From: Faecalimonas umbilicata
Lineage (GTDB): Bacteria; Bacillota; Clostridia; Lachnospirales; Lachnospiraceae
DNA length: 64,000 nucleotides
Direction of reading: 5' to 3'
Assembly: GCF_004346095.1 (NCBI RefSeq)
Contig: NZ_SLZV01000005.1
Location: 82,222-146,221 of the forward strand
Shown here: in pieces, positions 17,681 through 27,661 of the stretch
Layout: each line of letters opens with the position of its first letter
How positions within the stretch are numbered: position 1 is the stretch's first letter
Notes under the pieces: generated by a model
What the model was told of the DNA's origin: nothing
Seen by the model: only the letters and a program-made list of their open reading frames with translations
Databases searched by the model: none
Position numbers and translations under genes: made by a program

Positions 17681-18442
17681 CTATACTCCAAATAATTTCC
17701 TTGCATTTTCTCTCGTCTGTGTAATCACCTCTTCACAGCTGATCTGTTTGATCGCCGCAATTTCTTCCGCGATCAAAGGAAGATTCAGGGAAGAATTTCT
17801 CTTTCCTCTGTTCGGAACCGGTGCAAGATACGGACAATCCGTTTCCAAAACAAGCGCTTCCAGTGGAATCTCTTCCACAACCTCCTTGAGTTTTCTGGCA
17901 TTTTTAAATGTGACAACCCCACCGATTCCTAGCAGATATCCCATCTTTACATACTCTCTTGCATGCTCGACAGAATACGAATAACAGTGGATAATCCCCT
18001 TAAGATCCTGCCCATATTCTTTCATCATCTCCAAGGTATCGGCTGCGGCTTCCCTGCTGTGGATGATCACCGGAAGTCCCGCCTCCCTTGCAGCCTCCAG
18101 CTGACGGAGAAACCATTTTTTCTGAACTTCATGTGATTCCTGATCCCAGTAATAATCAAGACCAATCTCACCGACAGCCACAACCTTCTCATGAGACAGC
18201 TTTTCTTTCAGCCATGAAAATTTTTCCTCATCCAATGTGCCGACTTCGTCAGGATGTACACCGACTGCCGCATAGATAAATGGATATTGCTCTGCAAGTC
18301 TGATCGTCGAAAGGCATCCCTCCAATGTTGCACCGACATTTACAACTGTCTCTATTCCTGCCTCCTGCAGACCGGCAAGAAGCTGTTCTCTGTCCTCATC
18401 AAACTGCTCATCATCATAATGTGCATGTGTCTCAAAAATCAT
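17681..18442 (-). CDS. tatD: TatD family metal-dependent deoxyribonuclease
   Basis: The protein has 253 residues in an amidohydrolase-type TIM barrel. Metal ligands are visible in ETHAHYDD (N-terminus), GEIGLDYYW (Glu), VIIHSRE (His), IIHCYSY (His) and LETDCPYL (Asp). The FWLxxxE segments and the length fit the TatD/YcfH family of 3'-5' DNases involved in DNA repair and turnover. It is cytoplasmic. It is the first gene of a tatD-rsmA(-AIM24) transcription unit, with a purine-rich ribosome site before the ATG. Confidence 0.93.
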   Translation of the reverse strand: MIFETHAHYDDEQFDEDREQLLAGLQEAGIETVVNVGATLEGCLSTIRLAEQYPFIYAAVGVHPDEVGTLDEEKFSWLKEKLSHEKVVAVGEIGLDYYWDQESHEVQKKWFLRQLEAAREAGLPVIIHSREAAADTLEMMKEYGQDLKGIIHCYSYSVEHAREYVKMGYLLGIGGVVTFKNARKLKEVVEEIPLEALVLETDCPYLAPVPNRGKRNSSLNLPLIAEEIAAIKQISCEEVITQTRENARKLFGV

Positions 18443-18601
18443 CTATACTAACCCCTTTCGGATTTTGCTTCTGTCCTTGTATTATAAGTGAAAATCCTTG
18501 TAAATTCAACTTTTCCGATCCTTTCTTCTATAAAAGGTTTGAATTTATCTATAAAAAAGATTATACTTGTCTATATATCAAAAAAGAGGAGGAACTTCAA
18601 A

Positions 18602-18892
18602 ATGAAAGTTTACGACACAGTAAATAAAGTAGAACTGGAAGCTACTGAAAAAGAACTTGTTGACATTATGGTAAATGGACGTCAGGTAGATCTGATCTTA
18701 AATGAAAAGAAGACAGATGCAGACGGATATCTGACATGGGACGTAGAACACTGGTCAAGCATCGATAATAAGAGATTCATCCGCTGCTATTCTTTAGAAG
18801 GACGCGTATTGAGTGAATCTACTGGTCACAATATCTACGATCTTGCAAACGACTTCAAACCTGAAGAAGCAAAAGAAGTACAGTTAAGTTAA
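18602..18892 (+). CDS. Small acidic protein of unknown function
   Basis: The protein has 96 residues, cytoplasmic and acidic, with no Cys pairs or membrane segment. It begins MKVYDTVNKVELEATEKELV and has a central DGYLTWDVEHW stretch. I do not recognise a family. AGAGGAGG lies about nine bases before the ATG, which is why I reject the longer frame beginning at 18488. It is the only plus-strand gene between two minus-strand blocks, monocistronic, and followed by a strong terminator. The good ribosome site and isolated terminator suggest that it is a real, well-translated gene. Confidence 0.7.
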   Translation: MKVYDTVNKVELEATEKELVDIMVNGRQVDLILNEKKTDADGYLTWDVEHWSSIDNKRFIRCYSLEGRVLSESTGHNIYDLANDFKPEEAKEVQLS

Positions 18893-18944
18893 TCGAAACT
18901 GTTCGTTTCTTCCTGTTGAAAACAAAATCGAGAAGACTTTTATA

Positions 18945-19002
18945 AAAAGCAGGTACTGCCAAGAGGTAATATGACACGGACCCTCTTGCAATACCTGCTT
19001 TT
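18945..19002. terminator. Bidirectional terminator
   Basis: AAAAGCAGGTA (18945-18955) pairs with TACCTGCTTTT (18992-19002), extended by CCAAGAGG/CCCTCTTG inside. It lies between the small plus-strand gene and the convergent ddh. Confidence 0.8.
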
Positions 19003-19041
19003 CTCGTTCTCACTACGCTTGAACTCTTATCTTTTTTCTTT

Positions 19042-20028
19042 TTACAGAATTTCTTTTCTCAGCTGTTCTGCTGATTTCATAGACAATAAGCCTGGTGCAA
19101 TATCAAATACTGTCTTTGCACCGCAGTCACCGTTGTTTGCAAGTCTGTATGCAGCACGGGCATATGCAACTAAGACACTAGAAGTAAATTCCGGATTAGA
19201 GTCCAGTTTTAAAGAGTATTCAATTACATGCTTGTTTCCTTCTCTTCCAGTCTCTCCAGTGCGGATCACAAAACCGCCGTGCGGCATTTTGCTGTGTTCT
19301 GCTTTTAATTCCTCTTCCGATACAAAAGTAACGGTTGTATCATAATCTGCAAAATAATTCGGCATTTCTTTGATGGTCTTCTCAATCAGTGCCTTATCTG
19401 CACCTTCCTCTGCCACGACATAGCACTCACGAAGATGTTTTTCTCTTGTGGAAAGTTCTGGCTCACTTCCACTTCTGACTCTCTCCACTGCCTCCTCAAT
19501 TGGAACAGTATACTGGATTGCATTCTTCACCCCTTCGATACGGCGGATCGCATCAGAGTGTCCCTGGCTGACTCCCTTTCCCCAGAAGGTATAAGTGCTT
19601 CCTTGTACGAGGATCGATTCTGCATAAATACGGTTCAGGGAGAACATTCCCGGATCCCAGCCCACAGAGATGATTCCTACTTTTTTCCCTTCGTTTGCCG
19701 CTGTATCTACATCTGCAAAATACTCTGGAATCTTTGCATGTGTATCAAAACTGTCGATCATATTGAAGTGTTTTGCAATTTCTGGTCCCATCACTGGAAG
19801 ATCTGTCGCAGAACCTCCGCAGAGGATCATCACATCGACTTCATCTTTCAGTGTAAGAATATCATCAAAATGTACTTTCTTTACACCTTCCGTCAGAATC
19901 TGAACGCTTTTTGGATCACGGCGTGTCACTACCGCAACAAGTTCCATATCTTCATTTCTCTCGACTGCAAGTTCTACACCGCGTCCAATGTTTCCATATC
20001 CAACAATACCAATTCTGATTTTACTCAT
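19042..20028 (-). CDS. ddh: meso-Diaminopimelate D-dehydrogenase
   Basis: The protein has 328 residues. The N-terminal NADPH-binding motif is GIVGYGNIGRGVE. The catalytic domain carries the family signatures ILCGGSATD, SFDTHAKIP, VGWDPGMFSLNR and the GKGVSQGHSDA substrate-binding loop. It makes meso-diaminopimelate in one step from L-tetrahydrodipicolinate, ammonia and NADPH for lysine and peptidoglycan, bypassing the acylated branches. It is transcribed alone, with GAAGGAG before the ATG, and downstream of metG with a 65-bp gap, so read-through from metG is possible. Confidence 0.95.
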   Translation of the reverse strand: MSKIRIGIVGYGNIGRGVELAVERNEDMELVAVVTRRDPKSVQILTEGVKKVHFDDILTLKDEVDVMILCGGSATDLPVMGPEIAKHFNMIDSFDTHAKIPEYFADVDTAANEGKKVGIISVGWDPGMFSLNRIYAESILVQGSTYTFWGKGVSQGHSDAIRRIEGVKNAIQYTVPIEEAVERVRSGSEPELSTREKHLRECYVVAEEGADKALIEKTIKEMPNYFADYDTTVTFVSEEELKAEHSKMPHGGFVIRTGETGREGNKHVIEYSLKLDSNPEFTSSVLVAYARAAYRLANNGDCGAKTVFDIAPGLLSMKSAEQLRKEIL

Positions 20029-20092
20029 TGTGTTCTCCTTCTTTCTCGTAATAATCTGTTTGTTACTTTATTGCAGGCTGTAGGGCAGAGTC

Positions 20093-21991
20093 TTAACAGA
20101 TTTCTGCCCCCGCCGGCATCTCTTTTTCCGGTGTCATTAATGCAAGATTTCCTTCTGCATCTTCTGCACAGAGAAGCATTCCCTCTGATAAAACACCTGC
20201 CAGTTTCGCCGGTTTTAAGTTCACAAGCACCATTACTTTTTTCCCTACCATCTCTTCCGGTGTGTAATGTGCCTTAATTCCTGATACGATCTGTTTTACC
20301 TGACTTCCCACCTTTACTTGTGAACAAAGCAGTTTCTTTGATTTTTTTACCGCTTCGCAGGCAATAATCTCACCGACTTGGAACTGCATCTTTCCAAATT
20401 CTTCAAATGTGATTTCTTCTTTCGGTTCAATGTCAATTACAGACTCTTCCTCTGCTTTTTCTTCTACTGGTGGATGTAATTCTTCTACCTTCTTCATGAC
20501 CTCTTCCATATCAAGTCTCTGGAATAGAATCTCCGGCTTGTCTGTTACATGACCTCCATTTAGTTGAGCAAGAATCTTTTCAGATGTCTCCGGCATAAAT
20601 GAGCTTAATAATTCTGCCCCCTTTGAGATACTTGTAATCAGATTGTAAAGCACTGTTTCCAGACGGTCCTTTTTGTCCTCTTCTTTTGCAAGCGCCCAAG
20701 GCATTGTCTCATCAATATACTTATTGCAGCGTTTGAACAGGTTGAATATCTCTGTGATTGCATCTGCTACCCGGAGTTTGTCCATCTTCTCATCTACTGC
20801 TCCCGGTGTGCGCTCTACAACTGCTTTTAACTCTGCATCTACCTCTTCTGCAATTCCCTTATCTGTAACGATTCCCCCGAAATATTTATTTGTCATGGAG
20901 ATCGTACGATTCACAAGATTTCCAAGTGTATTTGCAAGGTCAGAATTCATACGCTCTACCATCAGTTCCCATGTGATGACACCGTCATTGTCAAATGGCA
21001 TCTCGTGCAGAACAAAATAGCGGACTGCATCAACTCCGAACATATTTACAAGCTCATCTGCATAGATGACATTTCCTTTTGATTTACTCATCTTTCCATC
21101 GCCCTGAAGCAGCCACGGATGTCCAAACACTTGCTTCGGAAGTGGAAGATCCAGCGCCATCAAAAAGATTGGCCAGTAAATTGTATGGAAGCGGATAATA
21201 TCCTTTCCGATCAAGTGAAGATCTGCCGGCCAGTCTTTCTTAAACTGCTCACTGTTCTCTCCATCACAGTCATACCCAATTCCTGTGATGTAGTTTGTAA
21301 GCGCATCTAACCATACATAGACAACATGCTTTGGATCAAAATCTACCGGTATTCCCCATGTAAAAGAAGTTCTTGAAACACAGAGATCTTGAAGTCCCGG
21401 AAGCAAGAAGTTATTCATCATCTCATTTTTACGGGACACCGGCTGAATAAATTCCGGATGTGTATTGATATGTTCAATCAGCCTGTCCGCATATTTACTC
21501 ATCTTGAAGAAATATGCCTCTTCCTTTGCTGGCTGTACTTCACGCCCACAGTCCGGACATTTTCCATCAACCAGTTGTGATTCTGTAAAGAATGCCTCAC
21601 ACGGTGTACAGTACATTCCTTCATAATATCCTTTGTAAATATCTCCCTGCTCATACAGCTTTTTAAAGATTTTCTGAACTTGTTTCTCATGATATTCATC
21701 TGTCGTACGAATAAATTTATCATAAGATGTATTCATCAGATCTGCAATCTCTTTTACCTGTGCAGCCACACCGTCTACAAATTCTTTCGGTGTCACTCCA
21801 GCTTCCTGAGCCTTCAGTTCAATCTTCTGTCCATGTTCGTCAGTTCCTGTCTGGAAAAATACATCATACCCCTGACTTCTTTTGTATCTTGCGATTGCAT
21901 CAGCAAGTACAAACTCATAAGTATTTCCAATGTGTGGTTTGCCTGATGTATAAGCAATCGCTGTTGTCATATAAAATTTTTTCTTATCCAT
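20093..21991 (-). CDS. metG: Methionyl-tRNA synthetase
   Basis: The protein has 632 residues. It shows the class I signature (AYTSGKPHIGNTYEF, a HIGH variant), a connective peptide with a zinc knuckle of two CxxC pairs (CTPC, CPDC), KMSKS at about two-fifths of the length, an anticodon-binding helical domain, and a C-terminal EMAP/tRNA-binding domain (QFQVGEIIACEAV...SEGMLLCAED). It charges tRNA-Met in the cytoplasm. The ATG at 21989-21991 has AGGAGG eight bases upstream. A longer frame adds 11 residues without support. Expression is under a T-box leader with an ATG specifier, so it should rise when tRNA-Met is uncharged. Confidence 0.97.
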   Translation of the reverse strand: MDKKKFYMTTAIAYTSGKPHIGNTYEFVLADAIARYKRSQGYDVFFQTGTDEHGQKIELKAQEAGVTPKEFVDGVAAQVKEIADLMNTSYDKFIRTTDEYHEKQVQKIFKKLYEQGDIYKGYYEGMYCTPCEAFFTESQLVDGKCPDCGREVQPAKEEAYFFKMSKYADRLIEHINTHPEFIQPVSRKNEMMNNFLLPGLQDLCVSRTSFTWGIPVDFDPKHVVYVWLDALTNYITGIGYDCDGENSEQFKKDWPADLHLIGKDIIRFHTIYWPIFLMALDLPLPKQVFGHPWLLQGDGKMSKSKGNVIYADELVNMFGVDAVRYFVLHEMPFDNDGVITWELMVERMNSDLANTLGNLVNRTISMTNKYFGGIVTDKGIAEEVDAELKAVVERTPGAVDEKMDKLRVADAITEIFNLFKRCNKYIDETMPWALAKEEDKKDRLETVLYNLITSISKGAELLSSFMPETSEKILAQLNGGHVTDKPEILFQRLDMEEVMKKVEELHPPVEEKAEEESVIDIEPKEEITFEEFGKMQFQVGEIIACEAVKKSKKLLCSQVKVGSQVKQIVSGIKAHYTPEEMVGKKVMVLVNLKPAKLAGVLSEGMLLCAEDAEGNLALMTPEKEMPAGAEIC

Positions 21992-22104
21992 TTTGTATCC
22001 TCCTCTTTTTTTGAATATACGCATTTAGATTTTCCACTCAAAAGCAGCATCTTCAAAAAGGATCTCACCCGGAGAGTTTTTTATTTCATCATTTTTCTTG
22101 AAAC

Positions 22105-22447
22105 AAAAAACTCGCCTCCTCAAAAGAGAAGACGAGAGATTCCCGTGGTACCACTTCTATTTATCCGCTCTTCACAGCGCGAACCTTACCGAGTGCCCTG
22201 CACTCCTCGCTGTAAAGGGCGAATCCCTTTGTATCACACTTTTCTTTCGTATTCTCTTCTAGATTAGACCGAATAGACAACAGAAAGTATCATACACCGC
22301 TCGGAAGCCATCTTCAGTCAGATTCCACTTGTTCCTCTCAGCATCTCATATCTCTTTGTATCTGTCTGTGTCCAAGTCACATTCCACACATTTCCATATG
22401 AATCAGAACTTCTCTGTAAAGTTTCCCCCAACTTACTCTTTTCGTCA
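22105..22447 (-). promoter_or_regulatory. T-box leader (Met) of metG with terminator
   Basis: On the minus strand the T-box sequence TGGTACCACGGG (RC of 22142-22153) is followed by an 11-bp terminator stem (RC of 22111-22135, two G-U pairs) and a TTTTTT run. The base of stem I pairs GACGAAAAG (RC of about 22438-22446) with CTTTCTGTTGTC, and it carries an AGAGTAAG motif on its 5' side. On the 3' side an ATG followed by A (RC of 22290-22293) sits in the specifier position, matching methionine. T-box leaders end transcription unless uncharged cognate tRNA binds. Confidence 0.9.
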
Positions 22448-22482
22448 ACGCGTTTTCTTTTTCAAATTAAAAATATGTAGAA

Positions 22483-22511
22483 ATCGTAACATACGGATTT
22501 TGGAATGTCAA
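22483..22511 (-). promoter_or_regulatory. Promoter of the metG T-box transcript
   Basis: TTGACA (RC of 22506-22511), 17-base spacer, TACGAT (RC of 22483-22488). The -35 overlaps the stop codon region of the upstream giant gene, so metG has its own start close behind it. Confidence 0.7.
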
Positions 22512-25500
22512 GTTTGGGAACTTCCTCTTTCCGAATTTTTCTGATCTGCTTTAAAATCTTTTCTTCTTGTCTGCTTTCTTCTCTGCTTTCTGATGAAAAA
22601 GATTACTCCGCAGAGCAATGGATGCATCATCAAAGCAACTCCCACAATGGATGGAAGATTATAGAAAAACTGAATCTTTCTATCCGGTGTGACCAGAATT
22701 TGAAACACTTTTTCCTCCGATCGGTTTCCTGCCGCATCCACACCGGATACGCGAACCGTTTTCCACCTATTCTCCTGTCTAAGGACAACTTCTGCCCTTC
22801 CTCCCTGCCGTTTCAATCTCTCGGCATCGTATCTTTTTTTTATTTTTCTCTCACCATGAACAGACACTTCCACTGCCTCTGCCGCAAAATTATCTTCCAT
22901 ATAAATCGTCATTTTTTTCGAGGACTCTTTATACTTCCCATAATTCTCTATTCCGGTAACAACCACTGTCGGCGCTGTCTGATCTACAACAAAATTGATT
23001 TCTTCTCCCTTGATCTTATTGTTCCCTCTATTTTCTGCCCGGTCTTTTGAGGAAAGTGTTACCGTATAATTTCCTTCTTTCTGAAAATTGTGTCTGCCAA
23101 TCTTATAAGTGTATGTTTTCCATCCCTGCTCGGGTTCGTTTTTTTCCACCGCATAGTCTTTCCCCTTTTGCAGTCTGACAACTTCTCCATCTCTTCCATA
23201 ACTGATCTCCTTCATCTGCAATGTATCTATATTGATTTCCGTCACTTCAATTTCCTGCGGCTGTTTTGTATAATGCTTTTGCAGAAGTTTTCTTGTCTTG
23301 TCACTTAATGTATAGACAGAGCCAAATCGATTTACCGAAAATGTAATTGACTTTTTTGTCACATTGCCTGCCCGATCCGTCACTTGAACTGTCAGTGTAT
23401 ACAAGTCGTCCTTCTCCTTCGTCCGTTCAAAATCCGGTAGTTTTATATACTGCCCGTTTACGATTTCCGTCTTCTGTCCCTCTATCGGAAGTTTCCCGCG
23501 ATGGTATCCCGTCAATTCGATTTTGACATCCTTCTCTTCGTAGTTTCTGTCCTGATAACGAATCTGAGGTGCAACTATATCATTATTTGCAGACTTGTTC
23601 TCCACTCCAAAGATTTCTACAGACGGACTTGTCCGATCAATGGTAAATCGATCTTCCGGATACTCTTTTGCCATATTTCCCGCAAGATCTGTGTAAGAAA
23701 CATTAAATGTATATGTCCCATCTTTGTCATATAAAATGGTTGCACGGTGTACTGCTTCTCTTTCTCTATTTTGGGAAGATGTTTCACTGTCTACTCCCTC
23801 TGATGTAAACATCCCTATTTCCGGCGCCTTTTGCTCCTCCCCATCAAGAACTGCTGTGATTTTGATTGCTACATCTTCCGGTCGGAAATTTTTCTCCTGA
23901 ATCGAGATCACTGCAGTCCGAGGTTTATGATAATATCCCTTTGTCCTTTCCGTCTGTTCCTGATACGAAACCCGGATAACAGGAGCAGTCTGATCAATCA
24001 CAAACACATCATCATTTTCATATATAGTCTGGTTTCCCGCCTTGTCTGTGCAATTAAGCGAAAGCTTGTATACCCCATCTTCCTGAAATAGCATTGTACA
24101 TACATATGTATCCTGATCCGTATTTTTTCCGCCTTCCTGCCTGGTCCATTCCCCACTGATCGGTTGCCTTCCTTCCGAACTGCCTGCCTGAATTTTCAAA
24201 GTCTTTTCATCAAAATTTCTCTCGTGAACAGTGATGGTCGCTTTCCGTGCCTTCCTGTAATAGTTTCCGTTTACAGGCATCTGATCATCATATTGAACGT
24301 GAAGGATCGGCGGTGTGATGTCTATTGCTATCTTTTCTTTGTTCTCTGTCTTCTCGTTTCCGGCAGAATCCTTTACCGTTACTTGAACCCTCACATCATT
24401 GCTGTTGAACACCTCCGCCGGAATGACAACTGCTCCTTCCCATCTTGCCTTTCCTCGTGTCTGATGATCTTCTTTTTGAAATAAAATTTCCTCCTTATCT
24501 GCCTGTACATTTTCTTCTGCTGCCACATGGTAGAAAACTTGTTGAATTCCTGAATATGTATCCCCTGCCTGTAGATCTTCCGCTTCTATCTTTACTGTCA
24601 CATCTCCTCGATAAACCCCACCGGATTTTTCCCCTTCCAATGTCATTTTGATCTTTGGCTCTGAGCATTCCGTAATCATTCCACTTACCGGGTATAAAAA
24701 ACAGATATTTCCTGCCAGATCTTCCACTTTTCCATACACGATACACTGTTGGTCCGGATTTACTGCAAATGCATCTCCTTTCACCCATTCTTTTGATGGT
24801 AAATTCTTTACATCTTCTTCCGAAAGCGGACGTTTCGAACAGTAATATTTTACGGAAGCCACCCCGGCTGTAACATCTTCTCCCGTAATCTGAATCTGAT
24901 AAGCATCTCTTTGGAACAAACTAAAAGAAACAGTTCTCCATGATTCTGCTGAATTTTTCTGCCCATCCACAACAATTTCTCCTTTCGGAGCCGTCTGATC
25001 CACTGTGAATCTTCTCGGAGCAATGCTGACTTTCCTTCCTGCCAGATCCATATACGTAAACTCTGCGATATAATTTGCATCTTTTTCAAACAAAAATGTT
25101 GCAGTGTATGTATCTGTATCTATCTTTTTCCAATTTTTCCTCTTTGCTGCCTGCTGGAAGTATCCGCCCTCTACTTCCTGAGGATATTCCCCTTCCTGCA
25201 TTCCTTCTGCTTTTACAGAAAGCTCCATTTGACTCTGTTCTTCTGAAAATGTTTCCGGAAAAGAAAAATTCTGCTCACAAATTACAATCTTCGCCTCAAT
25301 CGCTTTGTCTGTAAAGCTTCTCCGACCAACTTCCTCTGATAAAAGAATCTCCTCTCCATCGCAGTAATATCGAATTTCTGCCACAGGATCCGTCGTGTCG
25401 ATTACAAACTGCTCTGGAGCCTCAGAATCCCCATAGTCCACTCTCTGCTCCACATTTCCTGCGCGGTCTTTGCAATGCGGTCTGATTTTGTATTCCTGCT

Positions 25501-27661
25501 CTTTTTGAAACTTCAAATATAGGCATTCTCCCTCTTTGCCCTCTTGTCTTCTCCACTCTGCCAGGATCCCAAACTCTTTTTCCAAATCTTGTACCCTTAC
25601 ATTTTTCTGTTGTTTTTTGCCGACACCTACATCAAATGTGACATTTTTCTGTTCAAAATTTTTATCCTGATATAAAATTTGTGCTGTTCTTTCTTCTTGA
25701 AAATAATTTCCATTTTTTTTGTCATTATTATCGTAAGCCACTATAATTTGCGGCGCGACTGTATCAATTTTCAGCCTTTCTTCTGCCACAGTCTGATTTC
25801 CCGCATGGTCGGACACCGTCACAGAAAGTTTTACATCATTACTGTTATGCCTGGAAGCTTGTATTATTTTTTCTCTGGAAACCTTTGCCTCTGTCTGCAA
25901 TTCCTGTAATGTCTTCTCCACCTCAGTGCCGGATTTCGGAAAATTCTCCCGAATCTGTTCTGTCTCGCAAAAGCATTCCGTCCCATCACACAACAATGCG
26001 ACACAGATTTCTTTAATTCCGGAAGTAATTTTTTGATTTTTCAAATGAAAATCTTCTACGGTAATCGAAAATGGAATATCTTCTGTATAATATTTCTCTG
26101 AGTCGATTCCCCTAAGAGTCACTTTTGGTTGTTTCAGATCCACAACTATTCCGTCCGACAAAAACACCGCTTGATTCTGCACTTGATCTTCCACCCGCAC
26201 AAGTAGGACATAATTTCCTTCTTTTACTTTTCCTTGGTTTTCTATACCGATAAGAATCTCACATGTCTCTTCTTCTACTGGATTCCACTGAAGCTCCCCT
26301 GATATGGTTAGCTTCTCCACAAGATTTTTTGTAAGTTTCTGATCTTTTTTCACATTCCAGACCGCATAAGACCATCTGTCAACTCCGCTTCCTCTCTCAT
26401 CCAGACTGTTCTGATCTTCGACAGAAACTTTCTCTGCATAAGAAGTATTTTGATATGTGCCAAAGTTCAATCCCCGTTCTTCCCCACCAATCTTGTTCTT
26501 TTCCAAGGATAATCTATGAAAAATAACCTCCGGTGCTTCGCTGTCAATGACAAATACAAGACCATCCGCCACTTCTGTGACTGTCTTCCCTGAACCGTCT
26601 CTGCTATCCTTTAAATACCATTCTCCAGTCCTTCGCTGCACTCCCTCCTGCTGCTCTTCAAAAACAATACCTTCTTTCGTGGCATTTACAAACACTCCTC
26701 CCTCTTCTTTGATCCTCACCCACACTTCGTCATATCTCTGTGCAAAAGATGACTCTTCCCGGATATGCAATTTTACTTTCACCGGTTCTCCGGTATCCCC
26801 TCTAGTTCCTCTGACATATATATTCTTCCCTTCTTCCTTCTGAAATATCCCCGCTCTATGCTCCACTGAAATCACATCTTCTGCCTCTTCCAATTTCTGA
26901 GGAAGAACCTCCAGTGTTCCATAATCTTCTTCCTGCGCCACTTTCATACAGTAATTTCCCTGCACAACCCCTTCGAAAGGATTTGCAAGTTTCCCATCTT
27001 CCCTTTTTAGTTCCGGAATCAGACAATTATCATAAGATCCAATTTTTAATTCCGGATACGGATCCCGCAAAATTACTTCTGGAAGCATTACTTTCTCTAA
27101 ATCTTCTTGTAAGATACCTTCCTTGATAAATACTTTCCCATGTTTTCTCAGATCTGCTTCCAAGGTTTCCATTGTCACTCCATAATCCACAGAATGATCT
27201 TCTACCTGCAAATACAAATTTTTAGGAATGACTTTCATATGAATACCGGATATTTTCTTTTGCTCACACTCTGCCAGCTCATAATTTTGAGGCTGTTTGA
27301 TCACTTTCTGAATAACCGCTTCCGTGTAAGTTTTTACATTGCTTCCCTCTAATTGCACCTCGACCGTTACTCTATTTTCTTCTTTTTTCTCCTGATAATA
27401 TCCTGTGAGCACCGCTTCCCTTTTCCCATCATAGACCTTCTCTGCCTTTTCCCACTGAATTTTTTCAAGCGCGACTGCCCTTCTGACTGAATTTTCGCCA
27501 TTTAATCCCTTCTCCTTTTTTATCTGCTGCACTTCTTCCGCCCTCGCCTGCCAAAGTTTCTCGGAGGTAACATTACACAGGGCTATCGCCAACACAACCG
27601 GACCTGTAAGCATCATGATAATCTGTACCCATTTTCTGACTCTTCCCCAAGATTCTCTCAA
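22508..27661 (-). CDS. Giant membrane-anchored surface protein with about ten Ig-like repeats
   Basis: The protein has 1717 residues. A hydrophobic segment near residues 13-30 acts as signal or anchor. The middle is built of repeated beta-sandwich units of about 110-140 residues, each ending in 'DxAGN ... IDxTxPxxxV' (for example IDTVAPQI, IDTTDPVAEI, VDQTAPKG, IDITPPILH, IDQTAPVIRV, IDRTSPSVEI, VDQTAPTVVV) and often followed by 'NGNYYxxxRxATIxVxExNF'. A C-terminal membrane helix (about 1665-1690, GVALMMHPLLCGVIFFI) precedes a very basic cytoplasmic tail. There is no LPXTG motif. The start codon is TTG and overlaps the TGA of the preceding small gene (TTGA), which implies translational coupling. 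It is last in the kinase/phosphatase/FHA operon, so it is probably the output or scaffold of that signalling system. Its function is unknown. Confidence 0.85.
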   Translation of the reverse strand: MRESWGRVRKWVQIIMMLTGPVVLAIALCNVTSEKLWQARAEEVQQIKKEKGLNGENSVRRAVALEKIQWEKAEKVYDGKREAVLTGYYQEKKEENRVTVEVQLEGSNVKTYTEAVIQKVIKQPQNYELAECEQKKISGIHMKVIPKNLYLQVEDHSVDYGVTMETLEADLRKHGKVFIKEGILQEDLEKVMLPEVILRDPYPELKIGSYDNCLIPELKREDGKLANPFEGVVQGNYCMKVAQEEDYGTLEVLPQKLEEAEDVISVEHRAGIFQKEEGKNIYVRGTRGDTGEPVKVKLHIREESSFAQRYDEVWVRIKEEGGVFVNATKEGIVFEEQQEGVQRRTGEWYLKDSRDGSGKTVTEVADGLVFVIDSEAPEVIFHRLSLEKNKIGGEERGLNFGTYQNTSYAEKVSVEDQNSLDERGSGVDRWSYAVWNVKKDQKLTKNLVEKLTISGELQWNPVEEETCEILIGIENQGKVKEGNYVLLVRVEDQVQNQAVFLSDGIVVDLKQPKVTLRGIDSEKYYTEDIPFSITVEDFHLKNQKITSGIKEICVALLCDGTECFCETEQIRENFPKSGTEVEKTLQELQTEAKVSREKIIQASRHNSNDVKLSVTVSDHAGNQTVAEERLKIDTVAPQIIVAYDNNDKKNGNYFQEERTAQILYQDKNFEQKNVTFDVGVGKKQQKNVRVQDLEKEFGILAEWRRQEGKEGECLYLKFQKEQEYKIRPHCKDRAGNVEQRVDYGDSEAPEQFVIDTTDPVAEIRYYCDGEEILLSEEVGRRSFTDKAIEAKIVICEQNFSFPETFSEEQSQMELSVKAEGMQEGEYPQEVEGGYFQQAAKRKNWKKIDTDTYTATFLFEKDANYIAEFTYMDLAGRKVSIAPRRFTVDQTAPKGEIVVDGQKNSAESWRTVSFSLFQRDAYQIQITGEDVTAGVASVKYYCSKRPLSEEDVKNLPSKEWVKGDAFAVNPDQQCIVYGKVEDLAGNICFLYPVSGMITECSEPKIKMTLEGEKSGGVYRGDVTVKIEAEDLQAGDTYSGIQQVFYHVAAEENVQADKEEILFQKEDHQTRGKARWEGAVVIPAEVFNSNDVRVQVTVKDSAGNEKTENKEKIAIDITPPILHVQYDDQMPVNGNYYRKARKATITVHERNFDEKTLKIQAGSSEGRQPISGEWTRQEGGKNTDQDTYVCTMLFQEDGVYKLSLNCTDKAGNQTIYENDDVFVIDQTAPVIRVSYQEQTERTKGYYHKPRTAVISIQEKNFRPEDVAIKITAVLDGEEQKAPEIGMFTSEGVDSETSSQNREREAVHRATILYDKDGTYTFNVSYTDLAGNMAKEYPEDRFTIDRTSPSVEIFGVENKSANNDIVAPQIRYQDRNYEEKDVKIELTGYHRGKLPIEGQKTEIVNGQYIKLPDFERTKEKDDLYTLTVQVTDRAGNVTKKSITFSVNRFGSVYTLSDKTRKLLQKHYTKQPQEIEVTEINIDTLQMKEISYGRDGEVVRLQKGKDYAVEKNEPEQGWKTYTYKIGRHNFQKEGNYTVTLSSKDRAENRGNNKIKGEEINFVVDQTAPTVVVTGIENYGKYKESSKKMTIYMEDNFAAEAVEVSVHGERKIKKRYDAERLKRQGGRAEVVLRQENRWKTVRVSGVDAAGNRSEEKVFQILVTPDRKIQFFYNLPSIVGVALMMHPLLCGVIFFIRKQRRKQTRRKDFKADQKNSERGSSQT

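Noticed and set aside
22505..23050. 181-residue plus-strand ORF
   Set aside because: It is an antisense shadow of the giant Ig-repeat gene, without ribosome site or recognisable domain.
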